Shown here one piece after another: positions 42,954-52,129 of a DNA stretch of 64,000 nt. The stretch comes from UMGS1279 sp045577495. GTDB taxonomy: Bacteria > Bacillota > Clostridia > Oscillospirales > Acutalibacteraceae. The position numbers and the translations under genes were made by a program. Below the pieces are notes generated by a model. That model was not told the DNA's origin, did no database searches, and was given only the letters and a program-made list of their open reading frames with translations. The DNA lies in NCBI GenBank assembly GCA_045577495.1, contig JAZNIK010000028.1:5231-69230 (forward strand), given 5' to 3'. Every line of letters starts with the position of its first letter. Positions within the stretch are counted from its first letter, which is position 1.

Positions 42954-44231
42954 ATGTCAGTTAAAGATATTTGTTCTATTATAAATAATGGTGGTTACGA
43001 TAAAGATTTTGCTTTAATGTATCAATCTACCGACCAACCGCGTAAGCGTTATTTAAATTCTGTTTTAGAGTTTGAAAAACTATATGGTGATGCTAATGAA
43101 ATTAGATTATTTAGTGCGCCGGGAAGAACGGAGGTTGGCGGCAACCATACCGACCATCAACATGGCAGAGTTTTAGCGGGTAGCGTTGATTTAGACGTTA
43201 TTGCAGTTGTTGCCAAAAATGATGATAATATTGTTCGTATTAAGTCTGAGGGCTATGATATGGACGTTATTGACCTAAATGAACTCGAACCGGTTGATAA
43301 CGAAATTGGTCGAGCATCCGCTCTTATCCGCGGTATGTGTGGCATCATTAAAAAACAAGGCTATAACATTGGCGGTTTTAACGCTTATACAACCTCTAAT
43401 GTTTTAAAAGGCTCCGGTCTTTCTTCCTCGGCTGCATTTGAGGTTTTGGTTGGTGTTATTTTAAGCCACCTGTTTAATGATGGCAAAATCAACCCTGTTG
43501 ATATAGCAAAATTTGCCCAAAAGGCAGAAAATATTTATTTTGGTAAACCTTGCGGACTTATGGATCAGATGGCTAGTTCTGTTGGTGGCTTTACCGCCAT
43601 TGATTTTAACAATCCAAATGAGCCTGTAATAGAAAAAATCGATTTTAATCTTTCGGAGCATAAGCATCGCCTTTGCATTGTTAATACAGGTGGTAATCAC
43701 GCAGATTTAACAGATGATTATGCATCAATTACCATAGAATGTAGCGAGATATCAAATGCTTTGGGTAAGAATTTCTTGCGCGAGGTTGGTGAAAACGATT
43801 TTTATTCTAAAGTCGGAGAACTTAGAAAGAACTTTGGCGATAGAGCCGTGCTTCGCGCAATACATTTCTTTGCAGATAACGCACGAGTAGTAAAAGAAAA
43901 GGAAGCATTACTTAATAATAAATTTGATGAATTTTTAAAAATCATCACTGATTCAGGCAATTCGTCGTTTAAATATTTGCAAAATGTTTTTTCGGTTTCT
44001 TCACCTAAAGAACAAGGCTTGTCTTTGGCTTTAGCCTTAACCGAGAGATTTTTAGCAGGTCGTGGTGGTTATAGAGTACACGGCGGTGGTTTTGCAGGTA
44101 CTATTCAGGCATATATTCCTGATGATTTATTAGAAGAATATAAAAAACTTATTGAGTCGGTTTTTGGCGAGAGAAGTTGTTATGTTCTTAATATCCGCTC
44201 GGTTGGCGGTTATGCTTTAAGCGAAAAATAA
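42954..44231 (+). CDS. galK: Galactokinase
   Basis: 425 residues. The galactokinase signature GRTEVGGNHTDHQHGRVLA, the ATP site VLKGSGLSSSAAFEV and the C-terminal GGGFAGTIQAYI mark a GHMP kinase specific for galactose. It forms galactose 1-phosphate, which galT two genes later uses. GGGGGATAT lies before the ATG. Confidence 0.95.
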   Translation: MSVKDICSIINNGGYDKDFALMYQSTDQPRKRYLNSVLEFEKLYGDANEIRLFSAPGRTEVGGNHTDHQHGRVLAGSVDLDVIAVVAKNDDNIVRIKSEGYDMDVIDLNELEPVDNEIGRASALIRGMCGIIKKQGYNIGGFNAYTTSNVLKGSGLSSSAAFEVLVGVILSHLFNDGKINPVDIAKFAQKAENIYFGKPCGLMDQMASSVGGFTAIDFNNPNEPVIEKIDFNLSEHKHRLCIVNTGGNHADLTDDYASITIECSEISNALGKNFLREVGENDFYSKVGELRKNFGDRAVLRAIHFFADNARVVKEKEALLNNKFDEFLKIITDSGNSSFKYLQNVFSVSSPKEQGLSLALALTERFLAGRGGYRVHGGGFAGTIQAYIPDDLLEEYKKLIESVFGERSCYVLNIRSVGGYALSEK

Positions 44232-44235
44232 GTAT

Positions 44236-44293
44236 ATATAATCCGAAGTTATTTAATCGTATGGTTTGCGATTGCTCATGCTTCGGATTATAT
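44236..44293 (+). other. Structured intergenic RNA element after galK
   Basis: A 13-bp outer stem (44236-44248 with 44281-44293) encloses 32 bases with an inner 5-bp stem (44255-44259 with 44269-44273). It fills the gap between galK and the DUF554 gene. No clear T-run follows, so it is more likely an intercistronic element than a terminator. Confidence 0.5.
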
Positions 44294-44326
44294 CTATTAT
44301 TAGAAAGTTTTTTAGAAGGTTAAAAA

Positions 44327-45055
44327 ATGATTGGTTTAGGTACAATTATTAACGTTGTTGCAATCATTTTGGGTACACTTATTGGTGTTTTATTTCACAA
44401 ATGCATACCTAAAAGATTAGAACAAACGGTCATTCACGGTATTGGTTTGTCGGTTTGCTTTATTGGTATTTCGGGCGTATTTTCCAAAATGCTCTTTTTA
44501 CAAGAAGGTAATCTTGAAACAAAGGACACTATGCTTATGGTTGCTTCGCTTGTGTTTGGCGCGGTTATTGGAGAACTTATAAACATTGAAAAATGGCTAG
44601 AACTATTTGGCGATTTTTGCAAATCACGTCTAACGTGTGGCAAAACAAATTCTCGTTTTACTGAAGGTTTTGTATCGTCTTCCTTGCTTTTTTGTGTCGG
44701 AGCTATGGCTATAGTAGGCTCTTTAGAAGATGGACTTAGCGGAAATTCTTCTACCCTTTTTGCTAAATCCTTGATGGATGGCACAATGTCAATCTTTTTT
44801 GCATCAACTATGGGAATTGGTGTATGCTTTTCAATAATTCCCGTTTTTGTTTATCAGGGTGGCATAACACTTCTAGCGGGGGTTATCGAGCCATATTTAA
44901 GCCAAACACTTATAAACCGAATTTCACTTGTTGGTTCTGTTTTAATTTTTGCTATAGGAATAAATTTGCTCGGCGAAAAAAGAATTAAAATAGGCAATCT
45001 TTTACCGGCTGTATTTGTTCCGGTACTTTACGAAATTATTATTAACTTGATATAA
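44327..45055 (+). CDS. DUF554 membrane protein
   Basis: 242 residues with about seven spans. The start MIGLGTIINVVAIILGTLIG, FCVGAMAIVGSLEDGLSG and MDGTMSIFFASTMGIGVCFS are characteristic of DUF554 (YdfK-like), an integral membrane family of unknown transport role. It is unusual to find it between galK and galT; it may simply share their transcript. Confidence 0.88.
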   Translation: MIGLGTIINVVAIILGTLIGVLFHKCIPKRLEQTVIHGIGLSVCFIGISGVFSKMLFLQEGNLETKDTMLMVASLVFGAVIGELINIEKWLELFGDFCKSRLTCGKTNSRFTEGFVSSSLLFCVGAMAIVGSLEDGLSGNSSTLFAKSLMDGTMSIFFASTMGIGVCFSIIPVFVYQGGITLLAGVIEPYLSQTLINRISLVGSVLIFAIGINLLGEKRIKIGNLLPAVFVPVLYEIIINLI

Positions 45056-45068
45056 ATGGGTGTGTAAA

Positions 45069-46448
45069 ATGATTAACAAATACTTATCAGAACTTTTAGA
45101 TTATGCAGAGAACAACGGTTTGATTAAAGAGGTTGATAGGATATATGCTGTTAACCGCGTGTTAAATCTTATTGGTGCCGATTCGTTTGAATATGAAAAA
45201 TATGATGCACATAAAAATATTGAGGAATTACTAGGCGATATTTTAGATTATGCGGTAGAGCAGGGTAAACTCGAAATTAATACAACAACCTATAGAGATA
45301 TTCTTTCTGCTGATATTATGGATGTTTTTACACCAATCCCATCATCCTTGTATGATACTTTTTTCAGTAAATATAATGAATCACCCAAGGAAGCGACAGA
45401 TTATTTTTATGCTCTTTCAAAAGCCAATAACTACATAATGACCGAAAGAATAAATAAAAATATCATTTGGAAAACCAAAACCGAAAAATATGGTGATATC
45501 GATTTAACAATTAACCTCTCAAAACCCGAGAAAGACCCTAAGGAAATCACCTTGGCAAAGCTTTCTAAACAATCGGGATATCCAAAATGTCTGCTATGTA
45601 AAGAAAATATGGGCTTTGAGGGTACGGCAACCCATCCGCCAAGAGCAAATCACAGAATTATACCTGTTAAGCTTGGTGAAGAACAATGGTATTTTCAGTA
45701 TTCTCCCTATGGATATTTTAATGAGCATTGTATTTTGTTCCACGGCGAACACGAGCCAATGAAAATCACAAGACGTACCTTTGAAAGACTTATAACTTTT
45801 GTTGAGCAATATCCGCATTATTTTATGGGCTCAAATGCGGGACTTCCGATAGTTGGTGGTTCAATTCTAACCCACGACCATTACCAAGGTGGTAATTATG
45901 AATTCCCGATGGCAAAGTGTGGCTTTAGATTTGAGACCACTTTTGAGGGATTCGAAGATATTAAAGCGGGTGTTGTTGATTGGGCGTTATCTACAATCCG
46001 TTTGATTGGCAAGGATAAGGATAGGGTTGTTGAACTTGCTGATAGAATAAATAAAGCATGGCAAGAATTTACCGATGAGGAAAATGATGTTTATGCATAT
46101 ACCGATGCACCACATAACGCCATTACCCCTATTGCGAGAAAACGAAATGGTGTGTTTGAGTTTGATTTAATATTAAGAAATAATCGAACTAGTGATGAGC
46201 ACCCTTATGGTATTTTCCACGCTCATGAGGAATACCATCATATTAAAAAAGAAAATATCGGTCTTATCGAGGCAATGGGACTTGCAGTTTTGCCACCTAG
46301 ATTAACCACACAGTTTGGTGAGCTAAATGATAGTATTAAAGAGGATATTGGTAACGTGTTTGAAAAAATACTTGAAAATTGCGCGGTATTTAAGAATAAT
46401 GATATCGGCAATAAGGGTATTTTGAAATTTATAAATACTGTAAAATAA
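45069..46448 (+). CDS. galT: UDP-glucose-hexose-1-phosphate uridylyltransferase, GalT family 2
   Basis: 459 residues if ATG 45069 is used; GTG 45060 is an alternative. The sequence has PKCLLCKENMGFEGTATHP, the active-site loop GGSILTHDHYQGGNYEFPM and EDIKAGVVDW of the Gram-positive GalT family. It swaps UMP between UDP-glucose and galactose 1-phosphate. With galK and the phosphoglucomutase at 61140 it gives a nearly full Leloir route; galE is not in the window. Confidence 0.93.
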   Translation: MINKYLSELLDYAENNGLIKEVDRIYAVNRVLNLIGADSFEYEKYDAHKNIEELLGDILDYAVEQGKLEINTTTYRDILSADIMDVFTPIPSSLYDTFFSKYNESPKEATDYFYALSKANNYIMTERINKNIIWKTKTEKYGDIDLTINLSKPEKDPKEITLAKLSKQSGYPKCLLCKENMGFEGTATHPPRANHRIIPVKLGEEQWYFQYSPYGYFNEHCILFHGEHEPMKITRRTFERLITFVEQYPHYFMGSNAGLPIVGGSILTHDHYQGGNYEFPMAKCGFRFETTFEGFEDIKAGVVDWALSTIRLIGKDKDRVVELADRINKAWQEFTDEENDVYAYTDAPHNAITPIARKRNGVFEFDLILRNNRTSDEHPYGIFHAHEEYHHIKKENIGLIEAMGLAVLPPRLTTQFGELNDSIKEDIGNVFEKILENCAVFKNNDIGNKGILKFINTVK

Positions 46449-46465
46449 TTAATAGGTGTATGGAA

Positions 46466-47590
46466 ATGGCAAATTATATTACATATTCATTTGAAACTCT
46501 AACAAACTTCTGTAATGATGTTTTTGAAAAATTTGGCTTTTCTAAAGAAGAAAGTAAAATTATTTCGGATGTTTTGTTGATGTCGGATTTATATGGCATT
46601 GAGTCACATGGTATGCAACGTCTTGCAAGATATCATAAGGGTATCGAAAAAGGACTTATTAAGGTAGATGCAAAGCCTGAAATTGTTTTCGAAACACCCG
46701 TTTCTGCAGTTATTGAGGGTAATGATGGTATGGGTCAATTAGTTGGTCATTTTGCTATGCAGACCGCTATTGAAAAGGCATCAAAAACAGGTATGGCTGT
46801 AGTTTCTTGCCGTAACTCAAACCATTATGGTATTGCAGGTTATTATGCTAAAATGGCATCTGATAAAGGCTTTTTGGGTATGTCTATGACCAACTCAGAG
46901 GCTATTATGGTTCCAACCTTTGGTAGACTTGCTATGCTTGGTAGTAACCCGATTGCTGTTGCTATGCCTGCCGAACCATATGATTTCTTCTTTGATGCAT
47001 CAACAACCGTTGTTACTAGAGGTAAATTAGAAATTTATAATAAGCTTTCAAAGCCTCTGCCTGAGGGTTGGGCTCTTGATGCTAGTGGCAAACCAAGTAG
47101 TGATGCAGAGGATGTTCTTAAAAATATTGTGGCTAAAAATGGTGGCGGTATAATGCCTCTTGGTGGTTCTACCGAACAACTCGGAAGCCATAAAGGTTAT
47201 GGATATGGTATGTTCTGCGAAATATTCACTTCTATTTTTTCTATGGGTCTTACTTCTAATCATACCCACACAGGTGGCAAGGGTGGCACATGTCATGGAT
47301 TTATGGTAATCGACCCCAACGTGTTTGGAAATGCAAATGAAATCAAAGAGCACCTGTCAACCTTCCTTGAGGAACTTCGTAATTCACCTAAGAGTGAGGG
47401 ACAGGATAGAATTTACACTCACGGCGAAAAAGAAATTATCGCAAGTGCAGACCGCCTTAAAAATGGTGTTGCAGTTAATATCAATACTGTGTATGAGATG
47501 GCAGAAATGTGTAAATTTGTTGGTATAGATTATAAAAAATATCTTGGTGACGTTGATTTTAGTGAGACTAAATCTGGCTCATATCAATAA
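46466..47590 (+). CDS. Ldh-family (malate/L-lactate) dehydrogenase
   Basis: 374 residues from ATG 46466 (AGGTG 8 bases upstream); ATG 46460 is too close to that site. SDLYGIESHGMQRLARYHKGI, SCRNSNHYGIAGYYAKMA and HTGGKGGTCHGF are the PF02615 NAD(P)-dependent 2-hydroxyacid dehydrogenase motifs. The substrate may be malate, lactate or another 2-hydroxyacid. It is not related to ordinary LDH. The stop overlaps the next start by one base. Confidence 0.88.
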   Translation: MANYITYSFETLTNFCNDVFEKFGFSKEESKIISDVLLMSDLYGIESHGMQRLARYHKGIEKGLIKVDAKPEIVFETPVSAVIEGNDGMGQLVGHFAMQTAIEKASKTGMAVVSCRNSNHYGIAGYYAKMASDKGFLGMSMTNSEAIMVPTFGRLAMLGSNPIAVAMPAEPYDFFFDASTTVVTRGKLEIYNKLSKPLPEGWALDASGKPSSDAEDVLKNIVAKNGGGIMPLGGSTEQLGSHKGYGYGMFCEIFTSIFSMGLTSNHTHTGGKGGTCHGFMVIDPNVFGNANEIKEHLSTFLEELRNSPKSEGQDRIYTHGEKEIIASADRLKNGVAVNINTVYEMAEMCKFVGIDYKKYLGDVDFSETKSGSYQ

Positions 47591-48300
47591 TGCAGACAAA
47601 CAATATGAAAATAAATACTCATACCCATTGTAAACCGGTTAGTCTATGCGCTCATCACGAACCCGAGCTTTTACCACAAATGTTCAAAAACAAAGAGATT
47701 GATGCAATTGTTTTAACGAATCATTGCTATCCCAACCATTGTGATAAATTAAGTGAGGATTTGAAAGAACAAGCAAAACTTTATGTTGATACTTTTCATC
47801 GCTGTAAAAAAGCGGGAGATATAATAGGTGTAAAAGTCTTTTTTGGGTGTGAACTAAAACTTATATATGAGCCAAATAAACCCGAGTTTTTGTTATACGG
47901 AATCTCTGAAGAAGATTTTATAAGTTCTTATCCGCTGTATAATATAACTCAAAAAGAGTTGTTTGATTTTTGTAATGAGCATAATATTTTAATGATTCAG
48001 GCGCATCCATTAAGAACAGAGCAAGGTTATACCCCTGCTGATATGAGCCTTGTTCACGGTGTTGAGATTTATAATCCGCATCCGCATTTTGACCCTAGAG
48101 TTAATGACTGTTTAAAATTAGCGGAGGATAATGGTTTGCTTAAAACTTCGGGTAGCGATTTTCATGTTGAATTTCAGGCCGATGTTGCGGGTATGATTGT
48201 TCCTGATGATATAAATGACCAGTTTATGCTACGTGATTATTTGCGTAAGGGTAAATGTGTTATTTATGATGAAAATGGTATTTTTTATAGTAATAAATAA
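47590..48300 (+). CDS. PHP-domain phosphoesterase (second copy)
   Basis: 236 residues. INTHTHCKPVSLCAHHE, VLTNHCYPNHC, FGCELK, IQAHPLRTEQGY and TSGSDFHVE give the metal ligands of the PHP fold. It is related in layout to the protein at 19057-19746. It starts within the stop of the dehydrogenase gene (TAATG), so translation is coupled. The substrate is unknown. Confidence 0.83.
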   Translation: MQTNNMKINTHTHCKPVSLCAHHEPELLPQMFKNKEIDAIVLTNHCYPNHCDKLSEDLKEQAKLYVDTFHRCKKAGDIIGVKVFFGCELKLIYEPNKPEFLLYGISEEDFISSYPLYNITQKELFDFCNEHNILMIQAHPLRTEQGYTPADMSLVHGVEIYNPHPHFDPRVNDCLKLAEDNGLLKTSGSDFHVEFQADVAGMIVPDDINDQFMLRDYLRKGKCVIYDENGIFYSNK

Positions 48301-48320
48301 TTTTTGGCAGATGATTTTAA

Positions 48321-49499
48321 ATGAATTATAATTTTTCAAAACCAATAGAAAATTTAAAGCCGTCGGCAATCAGAGAGATTTTAAAACGCTCTTCTGAGAT
48401 AGGTATTATTCCTTTTTCTGCGGGTAATCCGTCGGTTGAGGCTTTTCCCTCTAAAGAGATTGCCGAGATTTCAGCAAAGCTTTTAGAAAATGAACCTAAC
48501 CTTGCGCTTCAGTACTCGGTAACCGAGGGTTATCAACCGCTCAGAGACCTTATTTTAAAGTATATGAGGGATAAATATTCTGTTGGCGGTACAGATGATG
48601 ATATTTTAATAACATCGGGCGCTCAACAGGTAATGAGCCTTACTGCAAAGGTTTTTTGCGGCGCTGGGGATACTGTTATTTGTGAGGACCCTAGCTTTAT
48701 TGGCTCACTGAATACATTTCGTTCTATGGGCTTAAATTTGGTGGGTGTACCTCTTGAAGAGGATGGCATAAATTTAACTGTACTTGAGGATGCCTTAAAA
48801 AGCAATAATAATGTGCGTTTTATTTATGTTATACCAAACTTTCAAAACCCAAGCGGTGTAACAATGTCGCTTAAAAAACGAAAAGAAGTTTATAGACTTG
48901 CAAGGCAGTATGATGTATTAATTTTAGAGGATAATCCATATGGTGAAATTCGCTTTAAGGGAGAAGATATACCCTCTATAAAATCCTTTGATACTGATGG
49001 TCGAGTTGTTTATGCGGGTTCTTTTTCTAAGGTGCTTTCACCAGGTATGAGATTAGGCTATGCTATTGCAAATAAAACGGTTATTTCTAAAATGACGGTT
49101 AGTAAGCAAACTGATGATGTGCATACATCAATGTGGTCACAACTTGTTGCATATCATTTTATGAAGGATTATGATTTTGAAGAACATTTGCAAAAAATAA
49201 GAGGAATATATCGCAAAAAAGCAGAGCTTTGTATGTCTTTGGCAGATGAGTTTTTAAAACCAATGGTTGATTATATTAGTGTTGAGGGCGGTTTATTTTT
49301 GTGGTGTAAGTTGCCCGAAAATTTAGATATGCTAGATTTTTGTAATAAAGCTATTGAAAATAAAGTTGCAGTGGTTCCGGGAACCGCTTTCTCGGTTGAT
49401 ACAAACGCAAAAAGTGATAGATTTAGAATAAATTATTCAACCCCAACAAACGAGCAAATTACCAATGGAATAAAGATTCTTAGTGGTTTATTAAAATAA
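48321..49499 (+). CDS. PLP-dependent aminotransferase, class I/II
   Basis: 392 residues, fold-type I. The pyridoxal-binding Lys lies in YAGSFSKVLSPGMRLGY. VIPNFQNPSGVTMS and EDNPYGEIRF are typical of 2-aminoadipate/aromatic-type aminotransferases close to the MocR catalytic domain, without a GntR DNA-binding domain. The amino donor and acceptor cannot be told. Confidence 0.88.
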   Translation: MNYNFSKPIENLKPSAIREILKRSSEIGIIPFSAGNPSVEAFPSKEIAEISAKLLENEPNLALQYSVTEGYQPLRDLILKYMRDKYSVGGTDDDILITSGAQQVMSLTAKVFCGAGDTVICEDPSFIGSLNTFRSMGLNLVGVPLEEDGINLTVLEDALKSNNNVRFIYVIPNFQNPSGVTMSLKKRKEVYRLARQYDVLILEDNPYGEIRFKGEDIPSIKSFDTDGRVVYAGSFSKVLSPGMRLGYAIANKTVISKMTVSKQTDDVHTSMWSQLVAYHFMKDYDFEEHLQKIRGIYRKKAELCMSLADEFLKPMVDYISVEGGLFLWCKLPENLDMLDFCNKAIENKVAVVPGTAFSVDTNAKSDRFRINYSTPTNEQITNGIKILSGLLK

Positions 49500-49514
49500 T
49501 TTCGGAGGCAAATT

Positions 49515-50516
49515 ATGTTAGAACAAGAAAACAAAAAAAGAGTTTTTAGTGCTATTCAACCTAGTGGCATGTTAACACTTGGTAATTATTTGGGTGCGCT
49601 TAAAAATTGGAAGGCTATGACCGAGGAGTTTGAATGTATTTATTCGGTAGCTGATTTACATGCTATTACTGTAAGGCAAGACCCTGCCGCTTTTCGTAAG
49701 CAGATATATACAACCTGTGCTATTTTACTTGCAATTGGCTTAGACCCCAAGGATGTAATTTTATTTACACAATCGCACGTTGCAGAGCATTCAAAGCTTT
49801 CTTGGCTTCTTAGCTGTTATACACAATTTGGTGAGCTTTCAAGAATGACACAGTTTAAGGATAAATCTGCAAAACACGCCGATAATGTTAACCTTGGTTT
49901 GTTTGGTTATCCAACACTTATGGCAGCAGATATTTTGCTTTATCAACCCGATTTTGTGCCTGTTGGTGCGGACCAGAAGCAACACTTAGAATTAACAAGG
50001 GATATTGCTACTCGCTTTAATCATATCTATGGTGATGTGTTTAAAATTCCCGAGCCTTATATTGCAAAGGTGGGTGCTAGGGTAATGTCACTTCAAGACC
50101 CAACCTCTAAAATGTCTAAGTCGGATGAAAATGTAAATGCTTGGGTTGCCATTTTGGATAAACCTGAAGATATTATGCGAAAATTCAAAAAAGCCGTAAC
50201 CGATAGCGAAAACAAGGTTTGTGTTGGCGAGGGTAGAGATGGCATAAACAATCTTATTGGTATTTATTCTGCAGTTACGGGTAAAACCTATGATGAGATT
50301 GCAAATGAATTTGTTGGTAAGGGTTATGGTCAGTTCAAAATGGCAGTAGGTGAGGCAGTTTGCGAAGAATTGCGACCTATAAGAGAGCGTTTTGATACCT
50401 TTATCTCGGATAAAAAGCAGTTAGAGGATATTTACCACGAGGGTGCCGAGAAGGCAGAATATATTGCTCGTAGAACCGTATCAAAAGTTATGAAAAAGAT
50501 AGGATTTGTTAAATAA
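49515..50516 (+). CDS. trpS: Tryptophan-tRNA ligase
   Basis: 333 residues, standard length. The HIGH-equivalent is PSGMLTLGNYLGALKNW, and KMSKSDENVNAW is the KMSKS loop. GADQKQHLELTRDIATRFN is the TrpRS-specific segment. It charges tRNA(Trp). TTTCGGAGG precedes the ATG. No T-box lies upstream. Confidence 0.97.
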   Translation: MLEQENKKRVFSAIQPSGMLTLGNYLGALKNWKAMTEEFECIYSVADLHAITVRQDPAAFRKQIYTTCAILLAIGLDPKDVILFTQSHVAEHSKLSWLLSCYTQFGELSRMTQFKDKSAKHADNVNLGLFGYPTLMAADILLYQPDFVPVGADQKQHLELTRDIATRFNHIYGDVFKIPEPYIAKVGARVMSLQDPTSKMSKSDENVNAWVAILDKPEDIMRKFKKAVTDSENKVCVGEGRDGINNLIGIYSAVTGKTYDEIANEFVGKGYGQFKMAVGEAVCEELRPIRERFDTFISDKKQLEDIYHEGAEKAEYIARRTVSKVMKKIGFVK

Positions 50517-50517
50517 A

Positions 50518-51441
50518 ATGGCAATGTCGCTTATTGGTAACAAAAGAACCTGCAATTTAATCTCTTCTATGATAAAAAATCATAAAATCCCTCACGCTAT
50601 GATAATTGAGGGGGAAGAGGGTCTTGGTAAAAAAACTTTAGCAAAATATATTGCTAAGGCCTGTCTTTGTGTTGCCGATAATCGCCCTTGTTTATCCTGT
50701 AAAACCTGTCATTTAATAGATGTTGGTAGTCATCCCGACTATCAAGTTGTTTCGCCTGATGGTGCAAACATTAAGGTTGACCAAATAAGAGCACTTAGAA
50801 GTGAGGCATATTTTTCGCCGCTTTCGGCAGATGGGCGAGTTTTTGTTGTTGATATGGCTCATACTATGAACCAAAATGCTCAAAATGCTCTATTAAAGGT
50901 ATTAGAAGAACCGCCGAAGGGTGTAACCTTTATTTTACTTGCCAAAAGCGCATCACTTCTTTTAGAAACAATTCGTTCGCGTAGTGTTATATTAACCCTT
51001 TCGCCTGTACCACTCGAGCAAGAAGCTTTTGAACTTGTTTCGAGACTTGCCAATGTTTCTTTGAGTGAGGCAGAGGTGTTATTAACCGCAACCGATGGCA
51101 ATATTGGTATAGCAGTTGATTCGGCGGGTGGTGAGGTTAAATCGTTATCATCAGTTGCTAATGAATTACTAACATTTGCTTCAGTTGGTGATAGATTTAA
51201 GATCATTTCACTTCTTCAGCCTTTTGTTAAGCAACGTGATAAGGTTAAAGAGCTTATTGTTTGTTTAAAGGCTTCGCTTTCTAATGAGTTAAAGAAAAAA
51301 GCGGTAAAGGAATATTCTTCCTTTACCGTCGATAAGCTAAATTATTGTTATTCAGAACTTAATGATATTCAAAATTTGTTGGAATTTAATCCATCGTTGC
51401 CCTTGGTGTTTTGCAGAATTGCCGCAATCTTAACGGCTTAA
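50518..51441 (+). CDS. holB: DNA polymerase III subunit delta'
   Basis: 307 residues from ATG 50518; a TTG at 50506 inside trpS is less likely. P-loop-like GEEGLGKKTLAKYIAK, the zinc module CLCVADNRPCLSCKTCH and the KVLEEPPKGVTFILLA and IRSRSVI segments identify the delta'/HolB clamp-loader subunit. It helps load the sliding clamp. The gene is translationally close to trpS (one base after its stop) and overlaps convergently with the phosphopantetheinyl transferase gene by 4 bases. Confidence 0.9.
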   Translation: MAMSLIGNKRTCNLISSMIKNHKIPHAMIIEGEEGLGKKTLAKYIAKACLCVADNRPCLSCKTCHLIDVGSHPDYQVVSPDGANIKVDQIRALRSEAYFSPLSADGRVFVVDMAHTMNQNAQNALLKVLEEPPKGVTFILLAKSASLLLETIRSRSVILTLSPVPLEQEAFELVSRLANVSLSEAEVLLTATDGNIGIAVDSAGGEVKSLSSVANELLTFASVGDRFKIISLLQPFVKQRDKVKELIVCLKASLSNELKKKAVKEYSSFTVDKLNYCYSELNDIQNLLEFNPSLPLVFCRIAAILTA

Positions 51442-52058
51442 ATTCTTGTGACAATAGCAACTACCGCATCAGGAATGCTATAATCATAGGTTAGTTTTAC
51501 CTTTTGATTTTTTGGTACAAGCTTGCCGTTTTGCACCTCAAGGGATAAAGATTTAATACCACAGCTAAGACCTGTGCCAATGTATTTAATATATGCCTCT
51601 TTCGCAGTCCAAACCTCAAAAAAGCATTGTTGCATTAGTGATTTTCGGCGAGCAGGGTCGTTACCTGCTATATAGGACAACTCCTCTTCGGTAAACAGCT
51701 TTCTGGCAGTTATTGCAGAAAATTTGCGTATTTCTTCAACATCAACGCCGATTGGTTCATCGCTAATTGCTAAAACAGTGTATTTGCCACTGTGAGAAAT
51801 ATTAAAATGTGCAGGCAGATTAACAACATATGGTTTGCCGTGTTCACCTTTTGCAAAAACAAGTTTTTCTGGTTGAACTCCATAAAGCTTGCTTAGATAT
51901 TTTTTAACAAGCATATCACCCGCCAAACTGAGTTTGCGGTCTTTGATATCAGTCTTTTTTAAAATTTCCTTCTGCCTTATTAAAGGTAGTAAGCTAAGCT
52001 CTTTTTCAAAAAGAAAATCGCTAAAATTTGTAATATCATAATAAAATAAGTTATACAA
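51438..52058 (-). CDS. 4'-phosphopantetheinyl transferase, Sfp type
   Basis: 206 residues if translation starts at TTG 52058, which has GAAGGTG 5-6 bases upstream; an in-frame ATG at 52076 has no ribosome site. GVDVEEIRKF and FFEVWTAKEAYIKYIGTGL carry the magnesium-binding acidic residues and the catalytic Lys of the Sfp/AcpT family. It attaches phosphopantetheine to carrier proteins. No polyketide or non-ribosomal cluster is next to it, so it may serve fatty-acid or other carriers. Confidence 0.88.
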   Translation of the reverse strand: MYNLFYYDITNFSDFLFEKELSLLPLIRQKEILKKTDIKDRKLSLAGDMLVKKYLSKLYGVQPEKLVFAKGEHGKPYVVNLPAHFNISHSGKYTVLAISDEPIGVDVEEIRKFSAITARKLFTEEELSYIAGNDPARRKSLMQQCFFEVWTAKEAYIKYIGTGLSCGIKSLSLEVQNGKLVPKNQKVKLTYDYSIPDAVVAIVTRI

Positions 52059-52129
52059 GATTTCACCTTCTCGCATTTATTCTAACATAGATTTTTATAA
52101 AACACAAGCAGAAAGTATGAGGAAATCCT

